A stretch of 64,000 nt of DNA from Selaginella tamariscina (lineage: Eukaryota > Streptophyta > Lycopodiopsida > Selaginellales > Selaginellaceae). Made by a program: the position numbers and the translations under genes. Below are positions 61,958-64,000 of this stretch, one piece after another (the stretch's first letter is position 1; each line of letters begins with the position of its first letter). The stretch is from the NCBI GenBank assembly GCA_003024785.1, contig PUQB01000280.1, forward strand, positions 124,001 to 188,000, given 5' to 3'. The notes beneath the pieces were generated by a model. The model worked only from the letters and a program-made list of their open reading frames with translations, had not been told where the DNA came from and searched no databases.

Positions 61958-63369
61958 CTAGTATGCTGTCTTCTTCCTGCCGGTATACCGCTGCAAAATT
62001 TAAACGTCAATAAGAATCAAATACGTGTGTGTGTGTGTTTATTATATGCGATGATATATACATTAGAACATAATGTTATTTACCTTCTTTCCGATGGAGA
62101 AGGGTATGTATTTGTGCTTCATCATGTGTGAAACCCGTTGTCTCATGTGAAGACTGAAAATAAGCACCCAGTAGACGAGAAGGATTGGCCAATAAGCAGG
62201 TAAGTCAAAAATCCTGAAGGACGTCATGCTCATGGCGATCAATGTTGCTCTCGTATTACCATACCTGTACAAATACAGTTTAGAATGTGTGCGTCTGTAC
62301 GCAGGTGAAGACTAAAACACAAATAATTATATGTATACATGTTGTAAGATGAAAAAAAAATGAATACTTAGCAACCATTTGGGCTGATGAAATGAATAAC
62401 ATGGACATAAACACAGAAACCAGGAAGTAACATAGAAAAGACATATTGATGTAGCCTGATGTGTAGGGCAGAATAGCTGTGCAAAGAAAAACAGCGCTAC
62501 TGCTGGAAATCACAGGCAAATTTCTAGCATCTTAGCGGTAACTCAATCACTATATAAAATGTAGTAACCGAGCTCAAAGTGATGCAAACATAGCAACCAT
62601 TTGGGCTGATGAAATGAATAACATGGACATAAACATATTGATGTAGCTGATGTGTAGGGCAGAATAACTGTGCTAAGGAAAACAGCGCTACTGCTGGAAA
62701 TCACAGGCAAATTCTAGCATCTTAGCGGTAACTCAATCACTATATAATATGTAGTAATCAAGCTCAAAGTGATGCAATAATTGCATCCGTAATATATATA
62801 AAATGGCAAGAAGGAGACTGAAATCTCTGGCTTTACCCTTTCTCCACATATCCCAAATAACAAAATTGCAAATGCGGAGAAGACACAGTTCCATTATATG
62901 AAAGAAAGCGATAATTGCACAGAAAGCAGCTCATGCAAAGTTTTCACATAAAGAATGCATAAAGACAACAGCCTTGTATATACCGAACTAAAGATAGCAA
63001 GAATCTGATTTTGGATGAGACTCACCAGAATTTGAACTCGGGAAGCTTACGGATGAACGGCTTGAACTCATCGCTATCTTTAAGCGGAAGCGAGGGCGCG
63101 GCGGCATCTGCATCCGCCTGCGGCGTCAAGAAAGCGATTATCTGATTAATGAAATAGATCCCGAGGCCGTAAGCGACTATGTAGAACCCTTGCACCGCCA
63201 CAATCCGGCCGAGGAAGAGCAACAAGAGCACGCCGAATCCTATCCATCTCCAAGCCAGATGCGGCACGCTCTTGTCTACGTAGTACCTGAATGCGCGCTC
63301 CATTTCGGAACCCCATTTCTGTGCAGCTGTGACACTGCTCCTCGCGTCCTCCTCCAGCAGCCGCTCCAT
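61958..63369 (-). CDS. RER1: RER1, Golgi-to-ER retrieval receptor
   Basis: Four-span membrane protein that recognises transmembrane signals in escaped ER proteins and returns them through COPI vesicles. Exons: 63369-63026 ([69 protein letters not shown]), 62264-62084 ([20 protein letters not shown], then [11 protein letters not shown]) and 61990-61958 ([10 protein letters not shown], stop). The exon phases join exactly, giving 185 residues, normal for the family, and no frameshift is needed. The first intron is 761 bases and holds a local duplication. It is the upstream member of a tandem pair with the divergent gene at 60732-61709. Confidence 0.95.
62369..62780 (+). repeat. Direct duplication inside RER1 intron 1
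   Basis: TAGCAACCATTTGGGCTGAT occurs at 62369 and 62591. The 222-base unit is repeated almost exactly, except that the second copy lacks about 29 bases after ATAAACA. Confidence 0.9.
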
Positions 63370-64000
63370 GAGATCTGTAGATCTACAAGAACCCTAATCC
63401 CTTCCGAAGCAATTACCAAAAAGTGACGTTTAAACGCGTGATTATGACGGCTAGTATTTGAAAACGTTGATTAGCTGCCCTTAATTTAAACTTAATTAAA
63501 CCTTAAACAAAAATGCCGTGATAAAAGGGACGTTTGAACGCGTACCAATCTTAACGGCTGGGATCGCCACAGAGAAGCACTTTGTGTTTTTCAGGTCCTA
63601 ATTTTGCGATTAGGGTTCTAGGGCATGCGGCAGATTTCGTGAAGATTCATGCCGCGGCAGCTGGGTATGTGAAGTTCACAGAAATGTGCCCTGTGAGGAT
63701 CCGCATTAGTCTAAAATCCGCATTTTCTTGCTGAATTTCGGGATTGTCTGCATCTATCCGGGGCTCTCTGCGCTTCAATCTGTTTCTGGCAGGGGTATGA
63801 GTGTCTTCGATCCGGTTCCAGATTCTAAATGATATAAGCGCCTTGAATCTCCTGCACGGATTAGTGTTGTTTACCGTGTGCGGCAGGTTCTAGATGGTAT
63901 GAGTGCCTTGAATCCGTCCCAGAATCTGAGTCTAGGGCAGCAGATGGCTTCGATAGAGGTTATTGGCTTCTCCGCGATCTGTACATGTGCCGCTGTGCTT
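63370..64000. other. RER1 promoter and possible start of a plus-strand gene
   Basis: The first part is the RER1 5' region. From about 63590 the sequence looks like a GC-richer transcribed leader (TTAGGGTTCTAGGGCATGCG) running out of the window. No coding frame can be assigned. Confidence 0.35.

Overview
This window is land-plant nuclear DNA. Evidence: split genes with GT-AG introns of about 50-300 bp, plant families (Di19 zinc finger, a CYP704-like P450, a MUR3-like exostosin, a plant BRO1-domain protein), Ty3/gypsy debris and a short CCCTAAA tract. The very short, microsatellite-filled introns would suit a bryophyte, lycophyte or fern, but the species cannot be fixed from this sequence.

Regions: (1) 1-3790 is the 3' part of a duplicated segment carrying a large unrecognised gene with a ParB-like motif, followed by an FCP1/NLI-like phosphatase gene. 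A fuller copy lies at 29047-33815. (2) 3800-8500 holds minus-strand Ty3/gypsy gag-protease remains, an inverted repeat, minisatellites and gene-free AT-rich DNA. (3) 8549-23310 and 33815-41400 are copies of a tandem macro-unit of about 7.2 kb. Each unit mixes integrase and reverse-transcriptase pieces in opposite orientation, an LTR-like block, a mitochondrial-carrier exon and an unrecognised minus-strand reading frame. (4) 23310-33815 interrupts the third unit. It contains two arrays of the palindrome GGCGGGATTAATCCCGCC, tandem AT-rich and CA/TG-rich DNA between them, a hairpin, and copy B of the duplicated genes. (5) 41400-45300 is AT-rich with no gene seen. (6) 45335-63369 is a compact gene-rich stretch: BRO1-domain gene (-), CYP704-like P450 (+), CNOT4-type RING gene (+), MUR3-like glycosyltransferase (+), Di19 (-), Golgi SNARE GOS1 (-), divergent RER1-like gene (-), RER1 (-).

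The genes of region 6 are independent housekeeping or stress genes, not an operon, although three adjacent ones (GOS1 and two RER1-type genes) all serve Golgi/ER traffic. Most carry isolated one-base frameshifts inside strongly conserved motifs, often next to homopolymers. This looks more like unpolished long-read consensus than decay; RER1 reads through cleanly.

The most unusual content is the pair of palindrome arrays, regularly spaced at about 44 bp, next to a gene with a ParB-like motif whose intron carries a relic of the same palindrome. Also notable are a likely U12-type AT-AC intron in the Di19 gene and the habit of introns here to start with an alternating purine-pyrimidine tract.
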